From: Pedococcus dokdonensis
Lineage (GTDB): Bacteria; Actinomycetota; Actinomycetes; Actinomycetales; Dermatophilaceae
Length of the DNA stretch: 64,000 bases
Reading direction: 5' to 3'
NCBI RefSeq assembly: GCF_900104525.1
Contig: NZ_LT629711.1
Coordinates: 3,782,001 to 3,846,000, forward strand
Shown here: positions 8,334 through 16,890 of the stretch, piece after piece
Numbering within the stretch: position 1 is the stretch's first letter
How the letters are laid out: every line of letters begins with the position of its first letter
Position numbers and translations under genes: made by a program
Notes under the pieces: generated by a model
The model's input: only the letters and a program-made list of their open reading frames with translations
What the model was told of the DNA's origin: nothing
Databases searched by the model: none

Positions 8334-8372
8334 TCGTCCACAGGACCTCAGGCCGACGCCGGTCGTCCACAG
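8334..8372. repeat. Two TCGTCCACAG copies between VOC and WXG100-like genes
   Basis: Identical decamers at 8334-8343 and 8363-8372 in the 92-base gap. They resemble the DnaA box TTGTCCACA with one mismatch. With only two copies and no replication genes nearby, an origin is not supported. Confidence 0.35.
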
Positions 8373-8411
8373 CCCACCGTCGCTCGCGTTGGTCGGGCAC
8401 GGGGGACCGGG

Positions 8412-8417
8412 CAGCGT
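8412..8417 (+). promoter_or_regulatory. Candidate -10 element CAGCGT for the WXG100-like gene
   Basis: CAGCGT lies seven bases before the ATG at 8425, at the spacing of the other leaderless promoters here. One mismatch to TANNNT. Confidence 0.4.
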
Positions 8418-8424
8418 GGAACCC

Positions 8425-8751
8425 ATGCTGGGGGACCCCGAACAGATCAGACTCATCGCGCGACGGCTGGCGGTCGACGCCACACAGCTGCGCCGGCTCG
8501 CACGACAGGTGGCACACGCCGGTGACGTGGAGTGGCGGTCGCCGGCAGCGGCGCTCTTCCGTGCGCGGGTGGGCGAGCGGGCCGACGGGCTCCGGTGTCG
8601 CGCCGATCAGCTGGAGGCCGCGGCGCGGCTCGTCTCGGTCCACGCCGAGGCCGTCCAAGGAGCCCGGCAGGAGGTCCTCCGGGTCGCAGCGCTGGGGGCA
8701 GCCCTGCCCGAGGCCGTCGGCGGGGCCCTGCGAGCCGGAGGCCGTCGGTGA
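8425..8751 (+). CDS. WXG100-like small helical protein
   Basis: A 108-residue protein predicted as two long helices joined by a turn with WRS (residues 37-39), the place of the W-x-G motif in WXG100/ESAT-6 proteins. The helices are rich in Ala, Arg and Leu with heptad-like spacing (LEAAARLV...HAEAVQGA). The Gly of WXG is Ser here, and there is no signal peptide. WXG100-type proteins are substrates or partners of type VII (ESX) secretion. It overlaps the next gene by GTGA, suggesting the two products act together. No ESX secretion genes occur in this window, so the assignment rests on size, helices and context. Confidence 0.55.
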   Translation: MLGDPEQIRLIARRLAVDATQLRRLARQVAHAGDVEWRSPAAALFRARVGERADGLRCRADQLEAAARLVSVHAEAVQGARQEVLRVAALGAALPEAVGGALRAGGRR

Positions 8752-10304
8752 CGTGGGGGCTGCCCTCGACGGTGGTTCCGGGACCGCACGGGCTGAGCAT
8801 CCGGGGCGGATCGGGTGGCACCGCCGTCGGCCTCGACTCACTCGACCGGGCGGCGCTGGGCCTGGCCGGCGCGGTGGAAGAGGGGCTCTCGGTGGCGCGG
8901 GGGGCGAGCGCCGCTGCCGCGGACGTCGACGTCGTGGCGGGGGGCGTGCTGAGTCGGTCCACCGGGGTCGCGGTGATCGTCAGCCTCACCGAGACGACCG
9001 CAGCGCTGACCGGTGAGCTGCTCGCCCTGGTCGAGCTCGCGGTGTCGGTGCACGTGGCTGCCGCCGCCTATCGAGAGGGAGAGGCCGCCGTCGCTCGTGC
9101 GGTCGAGGTGGTGCAGGACCGGGTCATGGCCGTCGCAGGACTGCTGGCGCCCGAGCTGCTCGTCGGGTTCCTCGCCCTCGACGCGGCCGGGGTGGACGTC
9201 CTCGGGGTCGCCGACCGGGTCGCCCTCCACCATCCGCAGGTCGCCGAGCTCGCCGGTGGCGCCGAGGGGCTCGGGCAGGGCCTGCGGGCCGATCCCCTGA
9301 CGGCACCCCTGTTCCCCGCTGCCCCCCGACCCGGTGCCGGGCCGGATGACGTCGACGATCCCTTCGACGACGGTCCCGCCGGTGACGTGGACGACGGCTT
9401 CGACGACGGCTTGGACGACGACTTCGACGCCGGCTTCGACGACGACTTCGACGCCGACTTCGACTACGAGGACGCGGTGGGGTCGTTGGCGGACTCCGCG
9501 GCGCGGTGGGGACTGTTCGACGACCGGGGGCGGGCCCAGGTCGTGCCCGAGCCGGCACCACCGCCGGGGGCGCTCGCGCCACGCAGCCTCCGCGACCTCG
9601 CGTCCGACCAGGGCGGGGTCGGCGACGGCGAGCACTATGCAGGGCACGTGCGGGTCATCGAGGTGCCCCAGCCACGGGGTTCGGCCTGGATCGTGGAGGT
9701 CAGCGGCACGCAGGTGTGGGACCCGCGGGCCGGTGACAACCCGTTCGACCTGACCACCGACCTGCGGTCGATGGCGCAGCAGTCGACCGTGCTGGCCGAC
9801 GGCGTGCAGCAGGCGCTGGCGCAGGCCCAGGCCGCCGCAGGAGCCGAGCCGTCAGCCGGGGTCGCAGCGCCGGTGATGCTCACCGGGCACAGCCTCGGGG
9901 GTATCGCCGCTGCCGGTCTCGCGTCGTCGCCCCGGTTCACCGCTCGCCACCGCGTGACCCACCTCGTCACGTTCGGTGCTCCCATCGCCCGGATGCCGGT
10001 GCCGTCCGCCACCCAGGTCCTGTCCCTGGAGCACACCCGCGACCCGGTCCCGCGACTCGAGGGACAGCCCAACCCCGACCGCGCGACCTGGGTGACGGTG
10101 ACCCGTGACGGTCGTCCCGACGGAGCCGACCGGGCGACGCAGACCCATGACCTGCGCGGCTACGTCGACACTGCCGCCCTGGTGGATGACACCACCGACC
10201 CGTCGGTGGCCCGGTGGAGGCTGTCGAGCGCGGCGTTCTTCGACGCGGACCGCCACGGTGAGCCGGTCGTCCGGGACTACTCGATCCGGCGGTTGCAGGG
10301 CTGA
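8748..10304 (+). CDS. Asp-rich alpha/beta hydrolase coupled to a WXG100-like protein
   Basis: A 518-residue protein in three parts. Residues 25-185 are Ala/Val-rich helices. Residues 200-242 are extremely acidic, with repeated DDxFD-type units. Residues 290-518 form an alpha/beta hydrolase with lipase elbow GHSLGG (Ser382), a following LVTFGAP strand and likely acid/His partners near LEHTRDPVPR. The helical N-terminus plus a WXG100-like partner resembles the layout of type VII secreted effectors or cell-surface lipases, but no export signal is visible and no immunity gene is obvious. The GTG start overlaps the upstream stop. The acidic tract could bind calcium; that is an inference from composition. 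Confidence 0.7.
   Translation: MTWGLPSTVVPGPHGLSIRGGSGGTAVGLDSLDRAALGLAGAVEEGLSVARGASAAAADVDVVAGGVLSRSTGVAVIVSLTETTAALTGELLALVELAVSVHVAAAAYREGEAAVARAVEVVQDRVMAVAGLLAPELLVGFLALDAAGVDVLGVADRVALHHPQVAELAGGAEGLGQGLRADPLTAPLFPAAPRPGAGPDDVDDPFDDGPAGDVDDGFDDGLDDDFDAGFDDDFDADFDYEDAVGSLADSAARWGLFDDRGRAQVVPEPAPPPGALAPRSLRDLASDQGGVGDGEHYAGHVRVIEVPQPRGSAWIVEVSGTQVWDPRAGDNPFDLTTDLRSMAQQSTVLADGVQQALAQAQAAAGAEPSAGVAAPVMLTGHSLGGIAAAGLASSPRFTARHRVTHLVTFGAPIARMPVPSATQVLSLEHTRDPVPRLEGQPNPDRATWVTVTRDGRPDGADRATQTHDLRGYVDTAALVDDTTDPSVARWRLSSAAFFDADRHGEPVVRDYSIRRLQG
9353..9472 (+). repeat. In-frame GAC-rich repeat encoding the acidic tract
   Basis: Imperfect units of the type GACGACGACTTCGACGCC repeat in frame within the hydrolase gene. 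Near-identical neighbouring units could change copy number by slippage without breaking the frame. Confidence 0.6.
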
Positions 10305-10380
10305 GGCGGCACTGGATCCGGCGGAGGCCGGGGTGAGGTCTGCGGTGTCGGCCCGCGGCGGCACGGCGGGGTCGTGGTGG

Positions 10381-10386
10381 CACAAT
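10381..10386 (+). promoter_or_regulatory. Candidate -10 element CACAAT for leaderless menD
   Basis: CACAAT is followed by seven bases and the menD GTG. One mismatch to TANNNT. Confidence 0.45.
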
Positions 10387-10393
10387 CCGACCC

Positions 10394-12118
10394 GTGAACC
10401 CGTCCACCGCGCTCGCGACGGTCCTGGTGGACGAGCTGGTGCGTCAGGGGATCCGGCACGCGGTGCTCTGTCCCGGTTCGCGTTCGGCGCCCCTGGCCTA
10501 CGCGCTGCGCGAGGCGGAGCGCGCCGGCCGACTCGAGCTGCACGTGCGGGTCGATGAGCGGTCCGCGGGATTCCTCGCGCTCGGCCTGGCCAAGCTGACC
10601 CGGGTGCCGGCCGTCGTCGTCACGACGTCCGGCACTGCCGTGGCCAACCTCCACCCGGCCGTCCTCGAGGCACACCACGGCGTCGTGCCACTGGTCGTGC
10701 TCACCGCAGACCGCCCCGTCGAGCTGCGCGGCACCGGCGCCAACCAGACGACCACGCAGCCGGGGATCTTCGCCGACGCGACCCGCTGGTCGGTCGACGC
10801 CGCGGCGCCGACGCGCGAGGCCGGCGAGGTCGCCCGTTGGCGTGGCCTGGCCGCCCAGGCAGTGGGGCACGCGACCGGCAACCTGGGCGACGAGGACGGT
10901 CGGGAGCCGGGACCGGTCCACCTCAACGTGCAGCTCCGCGAACCCCTGGTCCCGACCGGCGACGACCCGTGGCCGGAGCCGCTCGAGGGACCCCAGGGGC
11001 CTGCGCCGGTGCCAGGGTCCACCGCAGTCGCTCCCACCCCCGTGGCCGACGTCTCGCGAGGGGTCGGCCGCACGCTGGTCGTGATCGGCGATCTCCCCGA
11101 GCCCGACCAGTTCGCCCGGGCGGTCCGCTGGGCGACGGCACGCGGCTGGCCGCTCGTGGCCGAGCCGTTCGGCACGCACCCCCGGCCGGAGGTCATCCCG
11201 CACGGTCCAATGGTGCTGTCCGACCCGGGCTGGCTCGACGAGCACGCCCCGGACCGCGTCGTCGCGGTCGGGCGGCTGACCTTGTCGCGTCCGGTGGCGG
11301 CCCTGCTGCGCCGCCCGGGTGTGCGGATCGAGGCGGTGGGCGCGCACGCGTGGATCGTGTCGCGCCCCGACGTGCAGGCGGTCCACCCGGTCTCGGTCCT
11401 CGACGGCCCGGACCCGTTGCCCAGCGACGGGTCAGACCGTGCCTGGGCAGACGCCTGGCGGGCGGCCGGCGAGCGGGTGGCCGAAGCCCTCGCAGGCGAT
11501 GCGACGCAGAACGGGTCGGCGCCTTGGCCGAGCGGTGCCGGGGTCGCCGAGGCGGTGCTGGCTGCGCTGCCGGCCGGTGCGACGCTGTTCCTCGGGTCGT
11601 CGAACTCGGCGCGCGACGTCGACCTCGCGGCACCCCGCTCGGAACCGCTGCGGGTGGTCGCGAGCCGCGGACTGGCCGGCATCGACGGTTGTGTCTCGAC
11701 GGCGAGCGGGCTCGCGCTCGCAGGCGCGTCGCCCACCTACGCGCTGATGGGCGACCTCACGTTCCTGCACGACGCCAACGGCCTGCTCGTCGGCCCGGGG
11801 GAGCGTCGCCCCGACCTCACCGTGGTCGTGACGAACGACGACGGTGGCGGCGTCTTCACCCTGCTCGAGCCGGGCGAGCCCCAGCGGGCCGCGGAGTTCG
11901 AGCGGCTGTTCGGCACCCCGACAGGCGCCGACCTCGCCGCGCTCTGCGCCGCCCACCACGTGCCCCATCGCCGGATCGCGAGCCGGGCCGAGCTCGTCGA
12001 GGCACTGGCGAGCGAGCCCTCGGGACTGACCGTCCTCGAGGTGCCGGTCGACCGCGCCAGCCACCGCGACCTGCACGGCCAGCTCCGCACCCGCGCGGCG
12101 TCCGCCATCCGCGGTTGA
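10394..12118 (+). CDS. menD: SEPHCHC synthase (2-succinyl-5-enolpyruvyl-6-hydroxy-3-cyclohexene-1-carboxylate synthase)
   Basis: A 574-residue ThDP enzyme that adds the succinyl-semialdehyde unit from 2-oxoglutarate to isochorismate. The N-terminal block CPGSRSAPL (about 25-33), the conserved ThDP Glu region HVRVDERSAGFLALGL, and a C-terminal ThDP/metal motif of the GD...N type (MGDLTFLHDANGLL ... VVTNDDGGGVF) are all present. Length is normal for MenD. It follows the Asp-rich hydrolase by 89 bases and is probably transcribed on its own from a leaderless promoter. It works with MenC at 1026 and MenF at 12809. Confidence 0.95.
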   Translation: MNPSTALATVLVDELVRQGIRHAVLCPGSRSAPLAYALREAERAGRLELHVRVDERSAGFLALGLAKLTRVPAVVVTTSGTAVANLHPAVLEAHHGVVPLVVLTADRPVELRGTGANQTTTQPGIFADATRWSVDAAAPTREAGEVARWRGLAAQAVGHATGNLGDEDGREPGPVHLNVQLREPLVPTGDDPWPEPLEGPQGPAPVPGSTAVAPTPVADVSRGVGRTLVVIGDLPEPDQFARAVRWATARGWPLVAEPFGTHPRPEVIPHGPMVLSDPGWLDEHAPDRVVAVGRLTLSRPVAALLRRPGVRIEAVGAHAWIVSRPDVQAVHPVSVLDGPDPLPSDGSDRAWADAWRAAGERVAEALAGDATQNGSAPWPSGAGVAEAVLAALPAGATLFLGSSNSARDVDLAAPRSEPLRVVASRGLAGIDGCVSTASGLALAGASPTYALMGDLTFLHDANGLLVGPGERRPDLTVVVTNDDGGGVFTLLEPGEPQRAAEFERLFGTPTGADLAALCAAHHVPHRRIASRAELVEALASEPSGLTVLEVPVDRASHRDLHGQLRTRAASAIRG

Positions 12119-12155
12119 CCGGCCGCTCTTTCGGCGGGTGCGGGTGGGGGCGTGC

Positions 12156-12806
12156 TCAGGGGTGGGGGCGCAGTGGCATGCCGCGCGCGACCAGGTCCTC
12201 GCGCAGGTGGTCGGGGCCGGTGAAGTGGATGGCGTCGAGGCCGGTCGCGGCCGCCGCCTGGACGTTGACCGGGCTGTCGTCGATGAAGATGCAGTCGTCG
12301 AGCCCGGCCCGGTGGGCGACGCGCTCCTCGAGCACCTCGAAGATCTCGGGGTCCGGCTTGGCCACACCCTCCTCACCGGAGACGATGATGTCCTCGAACA
12401 GGTCGAGGAAGTCGAACATCTCCAGCGCCACCGGGAAGAGGTCGGCCGACCAGTTGGTCAGGGCGAACAGCGGCACGTCCGCCGCGTGCAGCTCACGCAG
12501 GATCTCGACGGTGCCCGCGATCTCACCGACCAGCGAGGCACCGAAGTGGCGCCGGTATGCGGTGACCTCCTGCGCGTAGTGCGGGTGCGACTCGACGGCC
12601 ACCCGCTCGGCCTCGTCGAGGCCGCGGCCGGCGTCGTTGGCGCGGTTCCAGCCGGCGAAGTCGAAGTCCGGGTCCGCCACGAAGGCAGCAGCCCGCTCGT
12701 GGCCGACGGCGAGGGCGACCGCGGCGACGGGGTCCCAGGAGATCAGCACGTTGCCGAGGTCGAAGACGACGGCGTCGGCGGCCCGGGGGGCGAGCAGGTC
12801 ACCCAT
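12156..12806 (-). CDS. HAD-superfamily hydrolase
   Basis: A 216-residue HAD-like phosphatase/dehalogenase. Motif I is VVFDLGNVL (nucleophile Asp16), motif II FALTNWS, motif III the Lys in VAKPDPEIF, and motif IV FIDDSPVNV. The alpha-helical cap is inserted after motif I, as in subclass I enzymes. It starts two bases after the menF stop on the same strand, so it is co-transcribed with menF. Its substrate is unknown; a role in menaquinone synthesis is possible by position only. It converges on menD with 37 bases between. Confidence 0.85.
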   Translation of the reverse strand: MGDLLAPRAADAVVFDLGNVLISWDPVAAVALAVGHERAAAFVADPDFDFAGWNRANDAGRGLDEAERVAVESHPHYAQEVTAYRRHFGASLVGEIAGTVEILRELHAADVPLFALTNWSADLFPVALEMFDFLDLFEDIIVSGEEGVAKPDPEIFEVLEERVAHRAGLDDCIFIDDSPVNVQAAAATGLDAIHFTGPDHLREDLVARGMPLRPHP

Positions 12807-12808
12807 CG

Positions 12809-14101
12809 TCAGCCGGCCGTGAGGGCGTCGCGCATCGGCACGAGCTTGGCGTCGGACTCGGCCACCTCGGAGTCGGGGTCGGAGCCGGCGACGATCCCGC
12901 ACCCCGCGAACAACCGCATCGCCGAGGCGTCGGAGGGCTCGAACGCCCCACACCGCAAGGCGATGCCCCATTCGCCGTCGCCGCTGGCGTCCATCCAGCC
13001 CACCGGGCCGGCGTAACGACCACGGTCCATGCCCTCCAGCTCGCTGATCACCTCGTCGGCGACGGCGGACGGCGTGCCACAGACCGCCGCGCTCGGGTGC
13101 AGGGAGGCGGCCAGGCCCAGCGACGAGGTGCGGTCCGCGAGGACCCCGGCGACATCGGTGGCGAGGTGCATGACGTTGGAGAGGTGCAGCACGAAGGGCG
13201 CCTCGGGCACATTGGTCGACGAGCAGTGCGGCCGCAGTGCGTCGGCCACCGAGCGCACGGCGTACTCGTGCTCCTCGAGGTCCTTGCTCGACCGGGCCAG
13301 CGAGGCGGCCAGCGCCAGGTCGTGCTCGTCGTCGCCGGTGCGGCGGATCGTGCCGGCCAGCACCCGCGAGGTGACCAGCCCCTTCTCGAGCCGCACCAGC
13401 ATCTCGGGGGTCGCGCCCACGAGCCCGTCCACGGCGAAGACCCAGGTCGTGTCGTAGCGCTCCGCCAGCCGGGTGAGGAGCCAGCGCGCGTCGATGGGCG
13501 ACTCGGCGCTGACCCGCAGGTCGCGCGCGAGCACCACCTTGTCGAGGCTGCCGCCGGTGATCCGGTCGACGGCGCGACCGACGACACCGGCCCACTCCGC
13601 GGGCGCGAGGGCGCCGTCGGCGAAGGCGACCCCCACCGGCTCGCGCGGCGAGGACTGCTGCGGCACGACGGGGGTGGGCAGCTCGTCGCCGGTGCCGATG
13701 GTGGTGACCCACCACCGCCCGTCGCGCGCGCCCACCACGACCTCGGGCACGACCAGCGTGGCGCCCGCAGGTGAGTCCGCGGCATACGAGACGGAGCCGA
13801 AGGCGACCGGGCCGGTGCCGGGCAGCGACACCTCGTTGCGCACGACGGCGCCGTCGACGACGTCGCGCCACCAGGCCTCGGCCCGCTCGAACCGGTCGGC
13901 ACCGTGGGCGGTGAACTCCACCGCCCGACCCCAGCCGACCAGTCCCTCGCCGCGCCGCACCCAGCTGAACAGCTCGGCGGGGTCGACGCGGTCCGGCAGC
14001 AGGCCCAGCAGGGCACCGGGGTCGTGCAGGGCCACGGTGCGGGCGACCACGGGCGAGCCCGGGTGGCGGCCGGCCTGCTGGGGCGTGGGAAGCGTGGTCA
14101 T
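12809..14101 (-). CDS. menF: Isochorismate synthase
   Basis: A 430-residue chorismate-binding enzyme converting chorismate to isochorismate, the first committed step to menaquinone. C-terminal signature blocks are [54 protein letters not shown] and the final [15 protein letters not shown], all in the order seen in MenF/EntC. The N-terminal 130 residues are less conserved, as usual. It is read divergently from menG with 76 bases between and is followed by a HAD hydrolase. A salicylate synthase or EntC role is less likely given the men neighbours. Confidence 0.92.
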   Translation of the reverse strand: MTTLPTPQQAGRHPGSPVVARTVALHDPGALLGLLPDRVDPAELFSWVRRGEGLVGWGRAVEFTAHGADRFERAEAWWRDVVDGAVVRNEVSLPGTGPVAFGSVSYAADSPAGATLVVPEVVVGARDGRWWVTTIGTGDELPTPVVPQQSSPREPVGVAFADGALAPAEWAGVVGRAVDRITGGSLDKVVLARDLRVSAESPIDARWLLTRLAERYDTTWVFAVDGLVGATPEMLVRLEKGLVTSRVLAGTIRRTGDDEHDLALAASLARSSKDLEEHEYAVRSVADALRPHCSSTNVPEAPFVLHLSNVMHLATDVAGVLADRTSSLGLAASLHPSAAVCGTPSAVADEVISELEGMDRGRYAGPVGWMDASGDGEWGIALRCGAFEPSDASAMRLFAGCGIVAGSDPDSEVAESDAKLVPMRDALTAG

Positions 14102-14111
14102 GTCGGGGGCA

Positions 14112-14117
14112 AGACTA
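14112..14117 (-). promoter_or_regulatory. Candidate -10 element TAGTCT for menF
   Basis: TAGTCT on the minus strand, ten bases before the menF ATG. This would leave a leader of only a few bases. Confidence 0.4.
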
Positions 14118-14165
14118 CGGCGGGCCGGGCACCGGACCGCGACGGGTCGGCTCCGGGCCGGGTGC

Positions 14166-14171
14166 GAGGAT
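14166..14171 (+). promoter_or_regulatory. Candidate -10 element GAGGAT for leaderless menG
   Basis: GAGGAT lies six bases before the menG ATG. One mismatch to TANNNT. It could alternatively be read as a Shine-Dalgarno (GAGGA). Confidence 0.35.
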
Positions 14172-14177
14172 GAGCCC

Positions 14178-14879
14178 ATGACCCGCGCCAGCCTCGACAA
14201 GGACCCCCGTGACGTCGCCGCCATGTTCGACGACGTGGCGGGCAAGTACGACCTGACGAACGACGTCCTCTCCCTCGGGCAGGACCGGCTGTGGCGGCGG
14301 GCCGTCCTGAAGGTGGTCCAGGCCCGGCCCGGCGAGACGGTGCTCGACATCGCGGCCGGCACGGGCACGAGCAGCGAGCCGTTCGCCGACCACGGCGTCC
14401 ACGTCGTCCCGGCCGACTTCTCGCTCGGGATGCTGCGGGTCGGCAACCGGCGCCGCCCCGACCTCGGGTTCACCGCGGCCGACGCGATGCGCCTGCCGTT
14501 CGCGGACGACAGCTTCGACGCGGTGACGATGTCGTTCGGGCTGCGCAACGTCGCGGACGTCGACCAGGCGCTCGCAGAGTTCCTGCGCGTCACCCGGCCG
14601 GGCGGGCGGCTGGTGGTCTGCGAGTTCAGCCAGCCGGTCAACGGCGCCTTCCGCAAGGTCTACACCGAGTACCTCATGCGCTCGCTGCCCCCGATCGCGC
14701 GCAAGGTCAGCAGCAACCCGGAGTCCTACGTCTACCTCGCGGAGTCGATCCAGGCGTGGCCGGCGCAGCGCGAGCTGGGGGAGCGGGTGGCCGCGGCGGG
14801 CTGGACCGAGGTCGGCTGGCGCAACCTGACGGGCGGCATCGTGGCGCTGCACCGGGCCACCAAGCCCACCCAAGACTGA
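14178..14879 (+). CDS. menG: Demethylmenaquinone methyltransferase
   Basis: A 233-residue SAM-dependent methyltransferase of the UbiE/MenG family, catalysing the last methylation of demethylmenaquinone. It shows the N-terminal family block [20 protein letters not shown], the SAM-binding loop [13 protein letters not shown] (motif I), [24 protein letters not shown] and VCEFSQP. These are the two UbiE signature regions. It is divergent from menF and followed by an 18-bp perfect inverted repeat that should end the transcript before menJ. Confidence 0.93.
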   Translation: MTRASLDKDPRDVAAMFDDVAGKYDLTNDVLSLGQDRLWRRAVLKVVQARPGETVLDIAAGTGTSSEPFADHGVHVVPADFSLGMLRVGNRRRPDLGFTAADAMRLPFADDSFDAVTMSFGLRNVADVDQALAEFLRVTRPGGRLVVCEFSQPVNGAFRKVYTEYLMRSLPPIARKVSSNPESYVYLAESIQAWPAQRELGERVAAAGWTEVGWRNLTGGIVALHRATKPTQD

Positions 14880-14880
14880 G

Positions 14881-14924
14881 TCGTGTGCCTGAGCGCGGGC
14901 CATGGACCGCGCTCAGGCACACGA
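14881..14924 (+). terminator. Perfect 18-bp stem terminator after menG
   Basis: The arms 14881-14898 and 14907-14924 are exactly complementary, with an 8-base loop, one base after the menG stop. There is no T-tract, so it resembles the I-shaped terminators of actinobacteria. Confidence 0.75.
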
Positions 14925-14958
14925 CCCCGGGGACGGGTGGGTAAGGGTCGCCTAAGTG

Positions 14959-14987
14959 GTGACCGCATGGCCGGTCGGGAATAGACT
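14959..14987 (+). promoter_or_regulatory. SigA-type promoter for menJ
   Basis: GTGACC (14959-14964) and TAGACT (14982-14987) are spaced by 17 bases, upstream of the menJ GTG. An imperfect DtxR-like sequence (14942-14960) overlaps the -35 side. Confidence 0.5.
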
Positions 14988-15033
14988 CCGCAGGAGCAGT
15001 TCGTGAAGACGTTCACAAGCGTGTGAGGCAGGC

Positions 15034-16365
15034 GTGACAGACACCATCAGCGAGGCCACCGGAGCCACCGGAGCCGGCGCACCCACCGAGACCGCCGACG
15101 TCATCGTCGTCGGTGCGGGTCCAGGGGGGTCGGCGACCGCGGCCTACCTCGCCATGGCCGGTCTCGACGTCCTCCTGCTCGAGAAGACCGCCTTCCCCCG
15201 CGAGAAGGTCTGCGGCGACGGGCTCACCCCGCGCGCGGTCAAGGAGCTGATCACCCTCGGCATCCCGACGCCCGAAGAGGACGGCTGGATCAAGAACCAC
15301 GGCCTGCGGATCATCGGGGGCGGCATGCGGCTCGCCCTCCCGTGGCCCGACCTCGCGAGCTTCCCGCCCTACGGCCTGGTCCGCACCCGTCAGGACTTCG
15401 ACGACATCCTCGCCAAGCACGCCGTGAAGCACGGTGCGCGGCTGCGCGAGTCCACCAACGTCACCGGCCCGGTCCTCGACGCCAAGGGCTCGATCGTCGG
15501 CGTCACCGCCAAGGCCGTCGACGAGAAGGGCCGCTCGACCGGCCCAGAGCTCCGGTATGCCGCGCCGCTGGTCGTCGCCGCCGACGGCAACTCCTCGAGG
15601 CTGTCCCTCTCGATGGGGCGCGAGAAGCGCGAGGACCGCCCGATGGGCGTGGCCGTGCGCACCTACTACACGAGCCCCCGTCACGACGACGACTACCTCG
15701 AGTCGTGGCTCGAGCTGTGGTCCACCGACGAGAGTGGCAAGAAGGTCCTGCTGCCCGGCTACGGCTGGATCTTCGGCGTCGGCGACGGCACCTCCAACGT
15801 CGGGCTCGGCATCCTCAACACCTCCAGCGCCTTCGGCAAGACCGACTACAAGGACGTCATGCGGCGCTGGGTCGCGACGATGCCCGAGGACTGGACCTAC
15901 AACGACGAGACCATGGTCGGCCCGATCCGTGGCGCCGCCCTGCCGATGGGCTTCAACCGGCAGCCACACTACGACAACGGCCTGCTGCTGGTCGGTGACG
16001 CCGGGGGCATGGTCAACCCGTTCAACGGCGAGGGCATCGCCTACGCGATGGAGAGCGGGCGGCTGGCCGCCGAGGTGATCGCCCAGGCCTTCGCCCGTGG
16101 CACCGACGCCCAGCGTGAGCGGGTGCTGCAGTCCTACCCCAAGGTGATGGCCGACGCCCTCGGTGGCTACTACACGCTCGGGCGCTACTTCGCGAAGATG
16201 ATCGGCAACCCCGAGGTGATGCGGCTCGCGACCAAGTACGGCCTGCCCCGCACCACCTTGATGAAGTTCCTCCTGAAGGTGATGGCCAACCTCGCCGAGC
16301 CGCACGGCGGCGACGCCTCGGACCGCCTGATCACGGCGCTGTCGAAGATGGCGCCGGACGCATGA
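15034..16365 (+). CDS. menJ: Geranylgeranyl reductase family FAD protein (menaquinone reductase MenJ type)
   Basis: A 443-residue flavoprotein of the geranylgeranyl reductase family. The FAD dinucleotide motif VGAGPGG lies at residues 26-32, the family motif CGDGLTPRAV near 64, and the second FAD motif LLVGDAGGMVNPFNGEGI near 308. In mycobacteria the MenJ member reduces one isoprene double bond of the menaquinone side chain. Its position between menG and the nuo operon supports that role here, though archaeal lipid or chlorophyll-type substrates exist for other members. Translation starts at GTG after a weak GAGGCAGG. Unlike most single genes nearby it has a leader of about 40 bases. Confidence 0.85.
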   Translation: MTDTISEATGATGAGAPTETADVIVVGAGPGGSATAAYLAMAGLDVLLLEKTAFPREKVCGDGLTPRAVKELITLGIPTPEEDGWIKNHGLRIIGGGMRLALPWPDLASFPPYGLVRTRQDFDDILAKHAVKHGARLRESTNVTGPVLDAKGSIVGVTAKAVDEKGRSTGPELRYAAPLVVAADGNSSRLSLSMGREKREDRPMGVAVRTYYTSPRHDDDYLESWLELWSTDESGKKVLLPGYGWIFGVGDGTSNVGLGILNTSSAFGKTDYKDVMRRWVATMPEDWTYNDETMVGPIRGAALPMGFNRQPHYDNGLLLVGDAGGMVNPFNGEGIAYAMESGRLAAEVIAQAFARGTDAQRERVLQSYPKVMADALGGYYTLGRYFAKMIGNPEVMRLATKYGLPRTTLMKFLLKVMANLAEPHGGDASDRLITALSKMAPDA

Positions 16366-16408
16366 CCAGCCACGACGGGGGCCGGGGTGCAATCTCCACG
16401 AGCCCCCC

Positions 16409-16414
16409 TAGGAT
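16409..16414 (+). promoter_or_regulatory. Candidate -10 element for the nuo operon
   Basis: TAGGAT sits 75 bases before nuoA in the 124-base gap after menJ. No convincing -35 hexamer is visible at the right distance. Confidence 0.35.
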
Positions 16415-16489
16415 TGGGCCGCACCGCAAGCGTGTGACCGGCGACACACCCCACGACCGCAGCGACGACAGAAAGGGAGTGGCACGACG

Positions 16490-16852
16490 ATGAGCAACCC
16501 CTACGTCCCGCTGCTTTTCCTCTTGGCCATCGGTGGCGGGTTCGCCGTCTTCTCGGTCGGTGCCGCCGCGGTCTCGGGACCGAAGCGCTACAACCGCGCC
16601 AAGCTGGACGCCTACGAGTGCGGCATCGAGCCGACCCCCCAGGCCGCTGGCGGTGGTCGTGTGCCGATCAAGTACTACCTGACCGCGATGCTCTTCATCA
16701 TCTTCGACATCGAGTCGGTGTTCCTCTATCCCTTCGCGGTGGCCTTCAACCAGCTCGGGCTGTTCGCGCTGGTGGAGATGGTGCTGTTCATCCTGACCGT
16801 GTTCGTGGCCTACGCCTACGTGTGGCGCCGCGGCGGCCTCGAGTGGGACTGA
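16490..16852 (+). CDS. nuoA: NADH-quinone oxidoreductase subunit A
   Basis: A 120-residue membrane subunit of respiratory complex I with three transmembrane segments (about 6-28, 63-84, 90-110). The family pattern KLDAYECGIEP precedes the second segment and KYYLTAMLFIIFDIES begins it. It opens a 14-gene operon in the standard order A to N and has a good AAAGGGAG ribosome site. A diverged second copy lies at 59704. Confidence 0.96.
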   Translation: MSNPYVPLLFLLAIGGGFAVFSVGAAAVSGPKRYNRAKLDAYECGIEPTPQAAGGGRVPIKYYLTAMLFIIFDIESVFLYPFAVAFNQLGLFALVEMVLFILTVFVAYAYVWRRGGLEWD

Positions 16853-16890
16853 CGGGCTGACGAGGGACTGACGAGGAACAAGGACAAGCA

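Noticed and set aside
8334..8372. Replication origin
   Set aside because: Only two imperfect DnaA-like boxes, no AT-rich region, and no dnaA, dnaN or parAB nearby.
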